This document shows positions 36,401 through 41,347 of a DNA stretch of 64,000 bases, piece by piece. The stretch comes from Panopea generosa (taxonomy: Eukaryota > Mollusca > Bivalvia > Adapedonta > Hiatellidae). Where the stretch lies: contig CM055898.1 of NCBI GenBank assembly GCA_029582155.1, positions 23,549,339-23,613,338 of the forward strand, given 5' to 3'. How positions within the stretch are numbered: the first letter of the stretch is position 1; each line of letters opens with the position of its first letter. Below the pieces are notes generated by a model, which saw nothing but the letters and a program-made list of their open reading frames with translations, was not told the DNA's origin and did no database searches. The translations under genes were made by a program, and so were the position numbers.

Positions 36401-38199
36401 TGTTGTATTATATGTAAACTCTTATAAATGCAAATTCTTGCACATGTCTTTATTATCAAGTCTGGTTTTAACTTTTCAATTTTACATTGATTGTGAAATA
36501 ACTTCTAATAAACATGTGCAATGCAGTTCCAGCAATAAGCAAATATAAATAAAGACTTTTTAGTGCCAGAACATGTGGTGCAGTTCAGCATTGAACACAT
36601 GGCCGATAGTTTCTTAATTCAATATTTCCTCTATGTTATACGTCTCACAATGCAATATTAAACAATCTAAGACGAAACACAGTTTGTATGAAATCTGAGG
36701 AAGGTCACATTAGTGATAAAACATTGGAAACACATAACTCATTATTATATAATAATTACAGCAATTTCCTCCGAATCTTGAGAATCTCATGTGACCGAAT
36801 TGTCAAGTCCTTGAAAAGGAGACATATTAGCCATTAACCAATAAATCAAATCATTCATTACAGAAATTCAATTAAGTTGGCTAGTTGTTTATTATTTTGT
36901 AAGTGTTTAAAAGTCTAAAAAATATAAAACTGTGAATGCTTCTAATTAAAGATTTTCTCAATGAAGCAGTATCTTCTCTGGTTTTACTGGTACTTATTTC
37001 CTGTTTGTGTCTGAGCAAATGATAAACCAGATATATTGTTATAATGAATGTACATCTAAAGAAATCGAAATGCATACCTGCATGCACACTCCAGGCTCTG
37101 ACTGGTTGTCTGCTGTGAGATGTCTGGGACGGGGAACCAGTCTCACTTATATTAGAGTTATCTCCCCCTGGAAACCAGAATCAATACATAAACATTCCTT
37201 TTTTAAAAGTAATTTTGAAGAGACTGTTATGTACAATTTTTTCCACAAGTATAAAAATATGTAAATTTTTAATTATAGTTTTTTGGTAAAATCTTATAAA
37301 TTTCATAATTAACAACCAGATTTTTAAATCACCCGTGCTTCTTCTATTTGGAATTTGCTTTCCAAAGCAAAAACATAACTTGCACTGAATGATATCTTTA
37401 TCCATTGCAAGTATGTAAAACATTATATTCATTATAGATAACAGACTGAAAAATACTTGTTGCCTTGCATTCTGGGTAAGGCTTGTGTCGTCAAGGTACA
37501 GAAAAGCAATCTACAATGCTAAGCTTAATGTTTCATCCAGCAGACATCTGTTATAAATTAAATTTTATCGGTAAAGTTTCAAGATTTGTATTTCCCTAAT
37601 GTCAACATTGCGTTAATTTTGAAGTGGACAAAAAAAATTAAATCCAGATATATAAAAAATTATGCTAACTAAAGCAAGTAAACCGTACAATATTTAGCTA
37701 GAAAAAAAATGGGTTTAACATCATTTTCAACACATTTCAGGCTATATACAGTACATCCAGCTTCATTGGTGTAAGAAGACTTCATAATGAACATGAAAAT
37801 GAACATCATTCTTCTGTAAGTAACAGGCAAACTTTCTCACATAAAGTTTTTGGACCAAGCAGGACTGGAAACTATGACCTCAGCTCAAGAGAAAGAAAAT
37901 GTAAAATCGATCATGAGGTAGTTCCTCTGTAAAGCACAAAGCCTTAGACAATTGTAAGAGGGAAGATATTTAACAGTTTTAACACTAAATTATGAAGGAT
38001 TCTGCAGAAATACTCCAGGGTAAAGAACATTATAAATCCAGGTGTAGAGATAATGTCACATAAAAATACCTTGAGGGGATTGTTTGGTAGGAATGTTCCA
38101 ATGGTGCTGTTGCTGTTGTTTTGTCTGCAGTAGTTGGCGTTGATGATACCTTTGTTTAGACAGAATCTGGCTCAATTTAGCGTCCTCTGCTGATTCCAG
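313..38199 (-). CDS. CEP97: CEP97-like centrosomal IQ/FN3 protein, C-terminal 1,362 residues, 14 exons
   Basis: Fourteen exons joined at consensus splice sites give one open frame of 4,089 nt including a TGA stop; every junction phase agrees. Counting from the first visible residue: Gln-rich helix (about 1-43), low-complexity Ser/Thr/Lys linker (44-389), IQ motif AATKIQSFWRGYYTR (393-407), coiled coil with EAIRHLWKEVQSLQNWK (about 408-545), acidic stretch (about 592-640), fibronectin type III domain (about 648-740, key W667), and an Arg/Ser-rich disordered tail to 1,362. In known CEP97 the protein caps centrioles with CCP110 and restrains ciliogenesis, using an N-terminal leucine-rich repeat and a later IQ motif. 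The IQ plus following coiled coil fits that family from memory; the LRR exons are not visible and should lie upstream. The FN3 domain and long tail are not what I expect of vertebrate CEP97 (about 865 residues). Another LRR/IQ or FN3 scaffold remains possible. Confidence 0.65.
914..1166. repeat. 30-bp minisatellite, ~8.5 copies
   Basis: The unit is close to aagtacataaacccatcatt plus ccatctaacc. The copies differ at a few positions (c/t, aac/acc). The minus-strand ORF across it is a by-product of a unit length divisible by three. Confidence 0.9.
3927..3965. repeat. (GAT)n microsatellite
   Basis: About nine uninterrupted gat triplets followed by interrupted ones. It sits within a wider GAT/GTG-rich tract from about 3,815. 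Confidence 0.9.
4735..5130. repeat. ~20-bp minisatellite ccccttccaacctgtcaaat
   Basis: About 18 divergent copies of a 20-base unit, with insertions and shortened units. It gives a low-complexity plus-strand ORF rich in Pro, Ser and Asn that is not coding. Confidence 0.85.
5583..5783. repeat. imperfect (GAT/AAT)n trinucleotide tract
   Basis: About 200 bases of gat, aat and ggt triplets with interruptions. It opens ORFs in several frames (poly-Asp, poly-Met/Ile and poly-His), none of them credible proteins. Confidence 0.9.
5885..6138 (-). mobile_element. SINE family A (tRNA-like head), full length
   Basis: On the minus strand the head reads gttagctcagtcagtagca, with an A-box-like segment and a B-box-like ggttcgaat variant, then a body shared with copies near 14.2, 35.4, 45.3, 54.7 and 58.3 kb. 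The tail contains gttaactgattgtctgt and ends near an AT-rich attacaa stretch. Confidence 0.8.
6251..6518. mobile_element. TIR element (mariner-like MITE) with internal short repeats
   Basis: It begins cagtcaacccggtgttaagt and ends acaggtttgactg, an imperfect inverted pair next to TA. Inside, about five copies of a ~20-base 'gtaa(a/c)gcagtcacatg' unit lie at 6,280-6,380. Its ends match the element at 26.07-26.25 kb. Confidence 0.6.
6740..6925 (-). mobile_element. SINE family A, truncated (head missing)
   Basis: It shares the body 'gggctaacagatgatcagtt ... cacccatctctgcaagtaa' with the full-length copies. The homology stops before the tRNA-like head. Confidence 0.7.
7298..7496 (-). CDS. CEP97: exon m: Pro/Ser-rich tail
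   Basis: One hundred ninety-nine nucleotides, phase 2 in and 0 out, acceptor CTATTTGCAG and donor TCCACG|GTAAGT. It encodes MSDQRPPSPSHRPDHSPVIM and a Ser/Lys segment ending VRSGST. No domain is recognised. An in-frame ATG here is not needed as a start. Confidence 0.82.
8395..8745 (-). other. unrecognised 116-codon ORF in intron
   Basis: The ORF reads from MLPTYYCYTPCQLQKQTKFV to a stop, has mixed composition and is not made of tandem repeats. No domain or splice context was recognised. It may be a mobile-element remnant or chance. Confidence 0.15.
8910..9000 (-). mobile_element. SINE family A fragment
   Basis: Only the 3' part of the family A body remains (attgaatgtttaacatcatt ... atcgagggccaactg ... 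ttcctggaaagtta). Confidence 0.6.
9305..9722. repeat. ~35-bp minisatellite, about 12 copies
   Basis: The unit is close to aatgcaattagaaaccgagg plus attgcaaaaaatata, with variable A-run length. It produces Phe/Cys/Ile-rich minus ORFs that are artefacts. Confidence 0.88.
9985..10164 (-). mobile_element. SINE family B (tRNA-like head)
   Basis: On the minus strand it starts cctccatagcagagtggtca, a class II tRNA-like head. The body 'gaaactgagtagaacc ... cttccacaagtaa ... ttggac' is shared with many copies in this window. Confidence 0.75.
10575..12164 (-). CDS. CEP97: exon l: end of FN3 domain and 500-residue Arg/Ser-rich tail
   Basis: A 1,590-nt exon, the largest in the gene. It opens with IYVKAVSDLGESNSSD, the last strands of the FN3 domain, then becomes RRRSSSSDSNRSYDSDRES-like sequence that is Ser, Arg, Lys and Asp rich for about 500 residues. 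This is predicted to be disordered and rich in basophilic kinase sites. The frame is open upstream into the intron for about ten codons, but the acceptor TATTTACAG and the phase-2 join to exon k set the boundary. Donor CACAGAAG|GTATGT. Confidence 0.88.
12361..12545 (+). mobile_element. SINE family C (tRNA-like head)
   Basis: The head is ggcggtagtatagtggatag with agagtgttggcagcttatgc, followed by the body 'aacaacacttagtaccggtt' and the tail 'aagctaaaacaaagtatgaa'. It lies in the short intron between exons k and l. Confidence 0.8.
12611..12707 (-). CDS. CEP97: exon k: middle of fibronectin type III domain
   Basis: Ninety-seven nucleotides, phase 1 in and 2 out, acceptor TATTTACAG and donor ATACAA|GTAAGA. 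It encodes GYRVFVNDKAKAMIAGTKQK then ALIEGLDPSLTY, the C' to F region of FN3. The acceptor is the template of a minisatellite that fills the adjoining 470 bases of intron. Confidence 0.82.
12708..13180. repeat. ~53-bp minisatellite carrying copies of exon k's splice acceptor
   Basis: It holds about eight to nine units of the form aacctgtaa...gtagt(a/g)aacagt...atgctattca. On the minus strand most units contain TTTACAGGTTAT or CTTACAGGTTAT, the same string as the real exon k acceptor TTTACAG|GTTATC at 12,707-12,715. Two units have lost the AG (cctttaag). Confidence 0.9.
13456..13653 (-). CDS. CEP97: exon j: first half of fibronectin type III domain
   Basis: Acceptor TATCCCCACAG, donor TTGTTAG|GTAAGG, phase 1-1. 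After a short Pro/Glu-rich lead it encodes PPRGLRLENRGLSALVLRWQ, the first strands of an FN3 fold with the conserved Trp. The domain continues in exons k and l. Confidence 0.82.
14225..14508 (-). mobile_element. SINE family A, full length
   Basis: The tRNA-like head ggttagctcagtcagtagca is at the right end. The body carries the 'gatcagttaacc ... ccagtactcaagcacacccc' block, and the left end is AT-rich. Confidence 0.8.
15145..15372 (-). mobile_element. SINE family B
   Basis: The body is 'acagcatatccagctttact ... agaccttagaatgaatctga ... cacactttctcacatgaagg'. The head part is diverged. Confidence 0.7.
16140..16240 (-). mobile_element. SINE family C, head only
   Basis: On the minus strand ggggcagtagtgtaatggat leads into agactgttggcctctcacac and ttgatccccagct, matching the head of the 48.0-kb copy. 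Confidence 0.7.
16690..16985. repeat. ~70-bp minisatellite, about 4 copies
   Basis: The unit is aaatctaaaagcatgcatta, tgaaaaatcttaagtaccag, then atagagaaagcagaaatctt actatggctg. Copies 2-4 are nearly identical and the first is diverged. Confidence 0.9.
17476..18262. repeat. 32-bp minisatellite, about 24 copies
   Basis: The unit is aggccaatatctgtgcacgg plus tcaggagtggta. Variants (tcatgagcgg, taaggagtgg, tcacaagtgg) recur in blocks, which shows multi-unit duplication. The two long minus ORFs here are shadows of the array. Confidence 0.93.
18670..18753 (-). CDS. CEP97: exon i: acidic segment
   Basis: Twenty-eight codons, phase 1-1, acceptor CACTACAG and donor CTGGG|GTAAGG. It encodes a Glu-rich run followed by LVTGDFDEIEISEYESLTGS, a strongly acidic patch before the FN3 domain. 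The frame stays open upstream of the acceptor for about 110 bases by chance. Confidence 0.78.
18945..19515. repeat. 19-bp minisatellite ccatcagctaatagttaga, about 30 copies
   Basis: The 19-base unit has variants agctaga, aattaga and gatagt. The flanks (18,820-18,945 and 19,515-19,740) carry degenerate 'ccatcaaataatagcca' copies, likely the older source repeat. Confidence 0.92.
20414..20503. repeat. 46-bp direct duplication
   Basis: Two copies of gaaatgggtgatagtagaga plus gtagatgaatactgattactgtat differ at only a few bases. Confidence 0.85.
21095..21480. repeat. ~73-bp minisatellite, about 5 copies
   Basis: The unit is ttttaaagaccagttcatac, aaagcctggttcccaatttg, then tagtgttccatggttgtgtacagatact. 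Degenerate 'acagatcc' fragments continue to about 21,760. Confidence 0.88.
21871..22009 (-). CDS. CEP97: exon h: helix end and Ser/Thr linker
   Basis: It encodes VSQLQDALNSVSSLVLQSSA and then a Met/Pro/Ser/Thr linker. Acceptor TTACTACAG, donor CAAAG|GTATGT, phase 0 in and 1 out. The GC content is visibly above that of the flanking introns, as in the other exons. Confidence 0.8.
22318..22563 (-). CDS. CEP97: exon g: coiled coil / helical segment
   Basis: Eighty-two codons in phase 0-0 between CTTTCAG and TCACAG|GTTCTT. It starts VQSLQNWKNEVLQSQTF and ends with QHQLEKTCQNLQSQ, so it reads as two helices separated by a polar loop. With exon f it forms the motif EAIxxLWxxVxxLxxW. Confidence 0.82.
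22564..23214 (-). other. intron f-g
   Basis: AT-rich intron with no recognisable repeat or gene. The intron between exons g and h (22,010-22,317) is similar. Confidence 0.6.
23215..23290 (-). CDS. CEP97: exon f: coiled coil
   Basis: Seventy-six nucleotides, phase 2 in and 0 out, acceptor CACTTCAG and donor AAAGAG|GTAAGA. It encodes QRKLYEQEKQLRTLQLEAIR then HLWKE, a heptad-like helix continuing from the IQ exon. Acceptor choice is set by phase: the AG four bases further in would break the frame. Confidence 0.82.
23291..24128 (-). other. intron e-f
   Basis: It contains a decayed TIR element at about 23,469-23,635 and an (AAT)n microsatellite at 23,928-23,965. The rest holds nothing recognisable. 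Confidence 0.6.
23469..23635. mobile_element. TIR element, decayed copy (cagtcaaacctgt family)
   Basis: It shares 'acctgtcttaagcagccagt caaggga' and 'gtggctgcttaa' with the intact copy at 26,074-26,247. The outermost terminal bases are lost on both sides. Confidence 0.65.
24129..24273 (-). CDS. CEP97: exon e: IQ motif and start of coiled coil
   Basis: Acceptor TTTGCAG, donor GACAA|GTAGGT, phase 1 in and 2 out. It encodes VKAATKIQSFWRGYYTRE, a classic IQ motif (IQxxxRGxxxR type), followed by charged helix RREIRARRAEEHIVILRTEL. IQ motifs bind calmodulin or related EF-hand proteins. This exon, with f and g, is the part that most suggests CEP97. Confidence 0.88.
24943..25129. mobile_element. TTAA-flanked MITE (piggyBac-like ends), copy 1
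   Basis: It starts ccctttgctccataag and ends ctatggggtaaaggg, an inverted pair of about 15 bases. TTAA stands on both sides (24,939-24,942 and 25,130-25,133). There is no coding capacity. TTAA target duplication and CCC...GGG termini are known of piggyBac-type elements. Confidence 0.75.
25661..25881. mobile_element. TTAA-flanked MITE, copy 2
   Basis: The ends are ccctttgctccataag and ctatggagcaaaggg, with TTAA on both sides. It also has an internal palindrome (agcaatctgaactcttcc against ggaagtgttcagattgct) that copy 1 lacks. Confidence 0.8.
26074..26247. mobile_element. TA-flanked MITE with cagtcaaacctgt ends
   Basis: Terminal inverted repeat cagtcaaacctgt ... acaggtttgactg, with TA on both sides. 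Internal blocks 'cttaagcagccagtcaaggg' and 'gactgcttaagac' are also roughly inverted. TA duplication is known of Tc1/mariner elements. Confidence 0.75.
27040..27405. mobile_element. dispersed element, sister copy with one internal unit
   Basis: It runs from ttaagtggaaattaatgagt through one copy of the 69-base unit, then a tail including tagatttattttctggcctt. The same order is seen in the next element, which has about 16 units. Tail-like pieces recur at about 2,680-2,850 and 31,370-31,450. Confidence 0.65.
27410..28800. mobile_element. dispersed element with expanded internal array
   Basis: It has the same 5' block (gttaagtggaaatgagtggg ttagaaaatacgc) and the same tail (tagatttattttctagcc ... 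aatgatgtcaacgtgtgatt) as the copy directly upstream, but the middle 69-base unit is amplified. No terminal repeats or ORF were seen. A non-autonomous element of unknown class is likely. Confidence 0.65.
27455..28551. repeat. 69-bp minisatellite, about 16 copies
   Basis: The unit is aaactacaaactggtgctat, ctctctaataacagaaggca, agagagaagtacagataaag tgaatctat. Copies towards the right end are more diverged. Confidence 0.92.
28975..29832 (-). CDS. CEP97: exon d: 858-nt exon, Ser/Thr/Lys-rich linker
   Basis: A long exon coding for about 286 residues, low in complexity with many Ser, Thr, Lys and Pro. It includes SPATPSRPMTAPSMSAV near its start and several basic clusters. Acceptor TTTGGCAG; donor CAGAAG|GTGTGT. 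An internal ATG just before the acceptor makes it look like a 302-codon stand-alone ORF, but the phase-1 acceptor and the fit to exon c show it is internal. In CEP97 the segment between the LRR and IQ carries CCP110 binding; whether that holds here cannot be seen. Confidence 0.85.
29833..30591 (-). other. intron c-d with a SINE-B copy
   Basis: A plus-strand family B SINE occupies about 29,967-30,238. The remaining AT-rich sequence holds nothing recognisable. Confidence 0.6.
29967..30238 (+). mobile_element. SINE family B, full length with C-rich tail
   Basis: The head is agggttctctgtggctgagt ggctatggga; the body includes 'ctgctcagaatcattttgag' and 'ataaaactggatatgccata'. The tail is atccccccaccccctcccac followed by an A-rich run. 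Confidence 0.75.
30592..30681 (-). CDS. CEP97: exon c: Gly/Ser/Asp linker
   Basis: Ninety nucleotides in phase 1-1, flanked by TTGCAG and GAGG|GTAAAT. It encodes DSSVSSGYSYDRAGGGHLND and a short acidic end. It joins cleanly to exons b and d. It has the same length and phase as exon b, so both are possible cassette exons. Confidence 0.75.
32165..32735. repeat. ~47-bp minisatellite, about 12 copies
   Basis: The unit is aatcctttattcatatggat, ggagagcataatgcaacata cataaat. Units at the left end are more diverged. Confidence 0.88.
33822..34690 (+). mobile_element. SINE family D (tRNA-Ala-like head) with an internal VNTR
   Basis: The head actgtccagtggtagagcgt ctgccttgcatgcagaaggt has a loop reading TGC, as in tRNA-Ala, and a B-box-like gagtttgatcc. 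The body contains gcttgatcacagcaaagact, the 63-base array, then gcagtctcaagtagacact, matching the reverse-oriented copy at 43.4 kb. Confidence 0.8.
33990..34557. repeat. 63-bp minisatellite inside SINE D, 9 copies
   Basis: The unit is tgactgggtggaggtattat, accatgtgtctgcagcatga, tactccagtgtggcagtata atg. At 63 bases it keeps ORFs open on both strands; those ORFs are artefacts. Confidence 0.93.
34795..35000 (-). mobile_element. SINE family B, diverged
   Basis: It has the body 'ggaagaagacccaagtctgc atctgagttagtg' and 'tgacaaactttctcatc'. The head end merges into the 56-bp array that follows. Confidence 0.55.
34975..35195. repeat. ~56-bp minisatellite, about 3.5 copies
   Basis: The unit is gaccacatgcccacagagga, cccttaaataagaagaacag, acaatctgaaacataa. 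Its first part matches the SINE-B head on the minus strand ('gaccacttggcaatggaggaccc' type). Confidence 0.85.
35437..35728 (+). mobile_element. SINE family A, full length, forward
   Basis: The head is ggcccaattaactcagtcag ttacacttctgactatcaat, with the B-box-like gagttggaatcc. The body ends with ctgattgtctgttagccctc gatgac and an AT-rich tail. Confidence 0.82.
37078..37167 (-). CDS. CEP97: exon b: Ser-rich linker
   Basis: Ninety nucleotides, phase 1 in and phase 1 out, between TTTCCAG and GCAG|GTATGC. It encodes a Ser/Gln/Arg-rich stretch ending RQPVRAWSVHA with no recognisable domain. Because length and phase are symmetric, it could be skipped without a frameshift. Confidence 0.75.
37168..38069 (-). 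other. intron a-b with SINE-B copy at 37,709-37,955
   Basis: The family B body 'acagtacatccagcttcatt ggtg ... gtaacaggcaaactttctca cataaagtttttggacc' is in minus orientation. The rest shows nothing recognisable. Confidence 0.6.
38070..38199 (-). CDS. CEP97: exon a: Gln-rich helical segment (first visible exon)
   Basis: The acceptor TTTGTGTATTTGCAG precedes codon 1 in phase 0, and the donor CAAG|GTATTT leaves one base over. It encodes 43 residues starting LESAEDAKLSQILSK and continuing with a Gln/His-rich run, which looks helical. The phase-0 start means at least one more coding exon lies upstream. The intron on its upstream side is packed with tandem copies of this acceptor (38,200-38,600). 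Confidence 0.8.
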
Positions 38200-38600
38200 C
38201 TGCAAATACACAAAAAAGCTGCAATTAACTTTCATTTAATCTCTGTATACACAAAAATGCTGCAATTAACATTTGTGTAAGTCTCTGAAAATACACAAAA
38301 AGCTATATCTTACATTTCCATTGGTCTCTGAAGATACACAAAAACGCTACTTTAACATTTGCCTTAGTGAAAACACACAAAAATTCTCTATTTAACACTT
38401 CAGTTAATGTTCAAAAATACACAAAAATGATATTTAACATTCCTGCCAGTTTCTGGAAATACACAAAAATGATATTTAATATTCCTGCCAGTTTCTTGAA
38501 ATGCACAAAAAACTATTTAACATTCCTGCTAGTTTCTGGAAATACACAAAAATGATATTTAACATTCCTGCCAGTTTCTGGAAATGCACAAAAATGATAC
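38200..38600. repeat. ~50-bp minisatellite carrying copies of exon a's splice acceptor
   Basis: About eight units carry a core that on the minus strand reads TTTTTGTGTATTTCCAG, or ATACAG, TTTTCAG and CTTCAG variants. The exon a acceptor is TTTTTTGTGTATTTGCAG. One unit reads TTTCAAG. The array begins exactly at the exon boundary. Confidence 0.9.
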
Positions 38601-39203
38601 ATATTTTGTGACACATCAAATGAGTCAGATGATTTCATTTTTATTTCGATTTGAACCATCATACTGGTTTACATATTGTATAATTTGTTTCATTACAGAA
38701 AGAGTGCAAATGATGAGGTGAAGGTAGTCAAGCAGTATTTAGATGATGTCTATTTTTAGAATGGGATTCCATTTACCACTTTTGTGGATATGATATATCA
38801 AACCATTCAAATTTTATTTATTAATGATAATGAGACACTTTGTATTAATTTTAAAAATAATTTATTTTTTAAGACATTTATAGCAATATTTCGTGATATA
38901 CTGCCTGTAATGTGTTAAGATAAGGACTGAACTTCATAAAGGAAAACATAAAAGAAACAAGAAATAAATTTGAATCTAGCTTCCCAATGGTGATTGTCTA
39001 TTTTTTTCATTTCTTATACCAACATTTATATCTAACTGTAAAACTACAAAGAATAATGTCATGCTCTTTATTTTGTTACCTTTTGAATTTTTTTAATTGA
39101 TTTCACCTTTTGACATTGTAATTTGATACCCATTTAGCTGGGGCTATTACACCTACATAAATGGTCAATTAGACATTCACGCTTAACAAAGGCAATTATT
39201 TAC

Positions 39204-39302
39204 CTTTTTTCTGTTAGGATATAAATCCATTTTGACCTTTGTCCGAGTGCTGGACGTTTTATTAAAGCCGTTATAAATATTTTCCATGTTCAAGTCCACC
39301 AT
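39204..39302 (-). CDS. candidate alternative first exon of the CEP97-like gene
   Basis: On the minus strand an ATG with favourable context (GAAATGG) opens 33 codons, with the segment NKTSSTRTKVKMDLYPNRKK at the end, before a good donor AAAAAG|GTAAAT. The phase (0) matches exon a, 1 kb downstream. There is an in-frame stop upstream and no acceptor between it and the ATG, so it could only be a first coding exon. It would give an isoform lacking the leucine-rich repeat. It may equally be a chance ORF. Confidence 0.3.
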
Positions 39303-39429
39303 TTCAATAGATATTATTAAAATGGATTCCAAATTACATTACATTATCTGTATAATGTATCAATAGATAAACTTTCATTGATATATCTCCAACAATTTAA
39401 TCACATAAATCACAGCACCAATCAACATT

Positions 39430-40265
39430 TCATTATCATCCTTTTCATTAAAGTACCATCATTCTCATTAAACTACCATCCTTCTCATTAAAGTACCATC
39501 CTTCTAATTAAATTACCATCCATCTCATTAAATTACAATCCTTTACATTAAATTACCATCCTTTTATTAAATTGCCATCCTTTTCATTAAATTCCAATCC
39601 TTATTAAATTGCAATCATTTTCATTAAACTACTATCCTTCTCATTATTTTACCATCCTTCTCATTAAATTACCATCCTTCTCATTAAATTGCCATCATTT
39701 TCTTTATTTTACCATCCTTCTAATTAATCTACTATCCTTTTCATTAAATGACCACCCTAATTAAATTGCCATCCTTTTCATTAAACTACACTCCTACTTA
39801 TTAAATTGCCATCATTTTCATAAAACTACTATCCTTCTCATTATTATACCATCCTTCTCATTAAATGACCATCCTTCTCATTCAATTTCCATCATTTTCA
39901 TTATTTTACCATCCTTCTAATTAATTTACTATCCTTTTCATTAAATGACCATCATTCTCATTAAATTGCCATCTTTTTCATTAAATAACCATTATTTTCA
40001 TTAGATTACTATCCTTCTCATTAAAATGCCATCATTTTCATTAAATTATAATTCTTCTCATTAAATTACCATCATTCTCTTTATATTGCCATCATTTTCA
40101 TTATTTTACCAACCTTCTAATAAACTACTTTCCTTTTCATTGAATGACCACCCTTCTTATTAAATTGCCATCATTTTCATTAAAATACAATCCTACTCAA
40201 TAAATTGCCATTCTTCTCATTAAATTGCCATCCTTTTCATTAAATTACCATCCTTCTTATTAAAA
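39430..40265. repeat. ~19-20-bp minisatellite 'accatccttctcattaaatt', about 42 copies
   Basis: The unit alternates between catccttctcattaaattac and catcattttcattaaattgc. Copies are highly variable and of uneven length, which suggests an old array. Confidence 0.88.
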
Positions 40266-40813
40266 TAAGGAAGTGAAATTATAATCAATAAAAAGAGGTG
40301 AAATTATGCTTTATAATTCACAGAAATAAATCAATTTAGGATCCATATCAAAATTATGATTCCAAATCAATATAAGAAAAGAAAATTCCCAATTGATAAA
40401 TTTAAACAGGAAAACATCATAATCATTAACGGTGTTTTTGTTGATTAAAATCATTTTGCTTCACCACAATTTGTATCTGCTATGCGGTTATTATTAACAG
40501 TTATCTATAAATCTTTACAACAAATCTCCATCTTAAGTATTAAACTAAACTAGTCACAATTTTAATTGATCTCATCTTACAAGCACTTATCAAAGTTGTG
40601 CGCAAATTTACGTTATTGTATTTGATTGTAAGTGAAACTTTACTACTGCAAAACAGATGAGCTGAAAACATGTTTTTACCCATTTGTAATCTTTAACCCT
40701 TTCGGGTTTAATCACCGTGGAATTTATCAATCTTACTTAAAGATGAACACGCGGGTGTTTATTGACACTTGGTGCTGTACATTTTTAATTGGAGCTGCGA
40801 GTTAAGATAGGCG

Positions 40814-41002
40814 ATGATAGCCGGGCTACCCGTTCACGTTTACCCTGACACAAAGCTATCCCAGGATGCATGTTACATCTTGAATCACATTTGTCTAAAC
40901 TTCATTAACTGGATTTGTGAATATGCAGATATAGTAAAGTTTTACTCAACTTTAGAGAGAGACAAACATAAACATTATATGGAGTATGAATTGACAGTTT
41001 AA
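40814..41002 (+). CDS. 62-codon ORF resembling part of the histone H2B fold
   Basis: ATG to TAA, with an in-frame stop two codons upstream. Residues 9-44 begin VYPDTKLSQDACYILN and include I34, A38 and Y44. They can be laid against H2B from its VHPDTGIS motif through the long middle helix, with about 11 identities in 37 aligned positions (V, P, D, T, S, A, I, N, I, A, Y) and hydrophobic spacing kept. The N-terminal tail and the C-terminal helix of H2B are absent or unrecognisable. It could be a decayed H2B copy, a short histone-fold protein, or a chance likeness; transcription is not evident. Confidence 0.3.
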   Translation: MIAGLPVHVYPDTKLSQDACYILNHICLNFINWICEYADIVKFYSTLERDKHKHYMEYELTV

Positions 41003-41315
41003 CTGATTTTATAAAAATGTAAATTATCTCAGACGATTTATAAAGGTGTTTCAAAAAGATTGCATAACATAAACCTAAGTATCTGTATTAAATCGAATAA
41101 CCTTGATTATTGAAGGAAGGTTATCAGCAAAATTGCATCATCAAGTTCAGGCAGTATATACTTCTATAATAGACTCTTCCATCCTTCTTTTTGAACCATT
41201 CCATTGTAATTAAAAAGGGGGTGTATATAAGTAGTTCCTGACCCAGAGTCAAATAATGCTGATCTGGATCTACATTGTTTGTTTGAAGTGAAATGCAACC
41301 TATCAGGGTTTCTTT

Positions 41316-41343
<28 letters not shown>
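41316..41343. repeat. 28-base G run
   Basis: An uninterrupted G run borders a diverged minus-strand SINE-B piece (about 41,344-41,460). Family B tails are C-rich on their own strand, so this may be an expanded tail. Confidence 0.85.

Positions 41344-41347
<4 letters not shown>

Larger units (their letters stand above)
30682..37077 (-). other. intron b-c
   Basis: It holds a 47-bp array, the VNTR-bearing SINE D, SINE A and B copies and a 56-bp array. Positions 30,690-32,160 (apart from a dispersed-element piece near 31,370), 32,740-33,820 and 35,740-37,070 hold nothing else recognisable. Confidence 0.6.
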
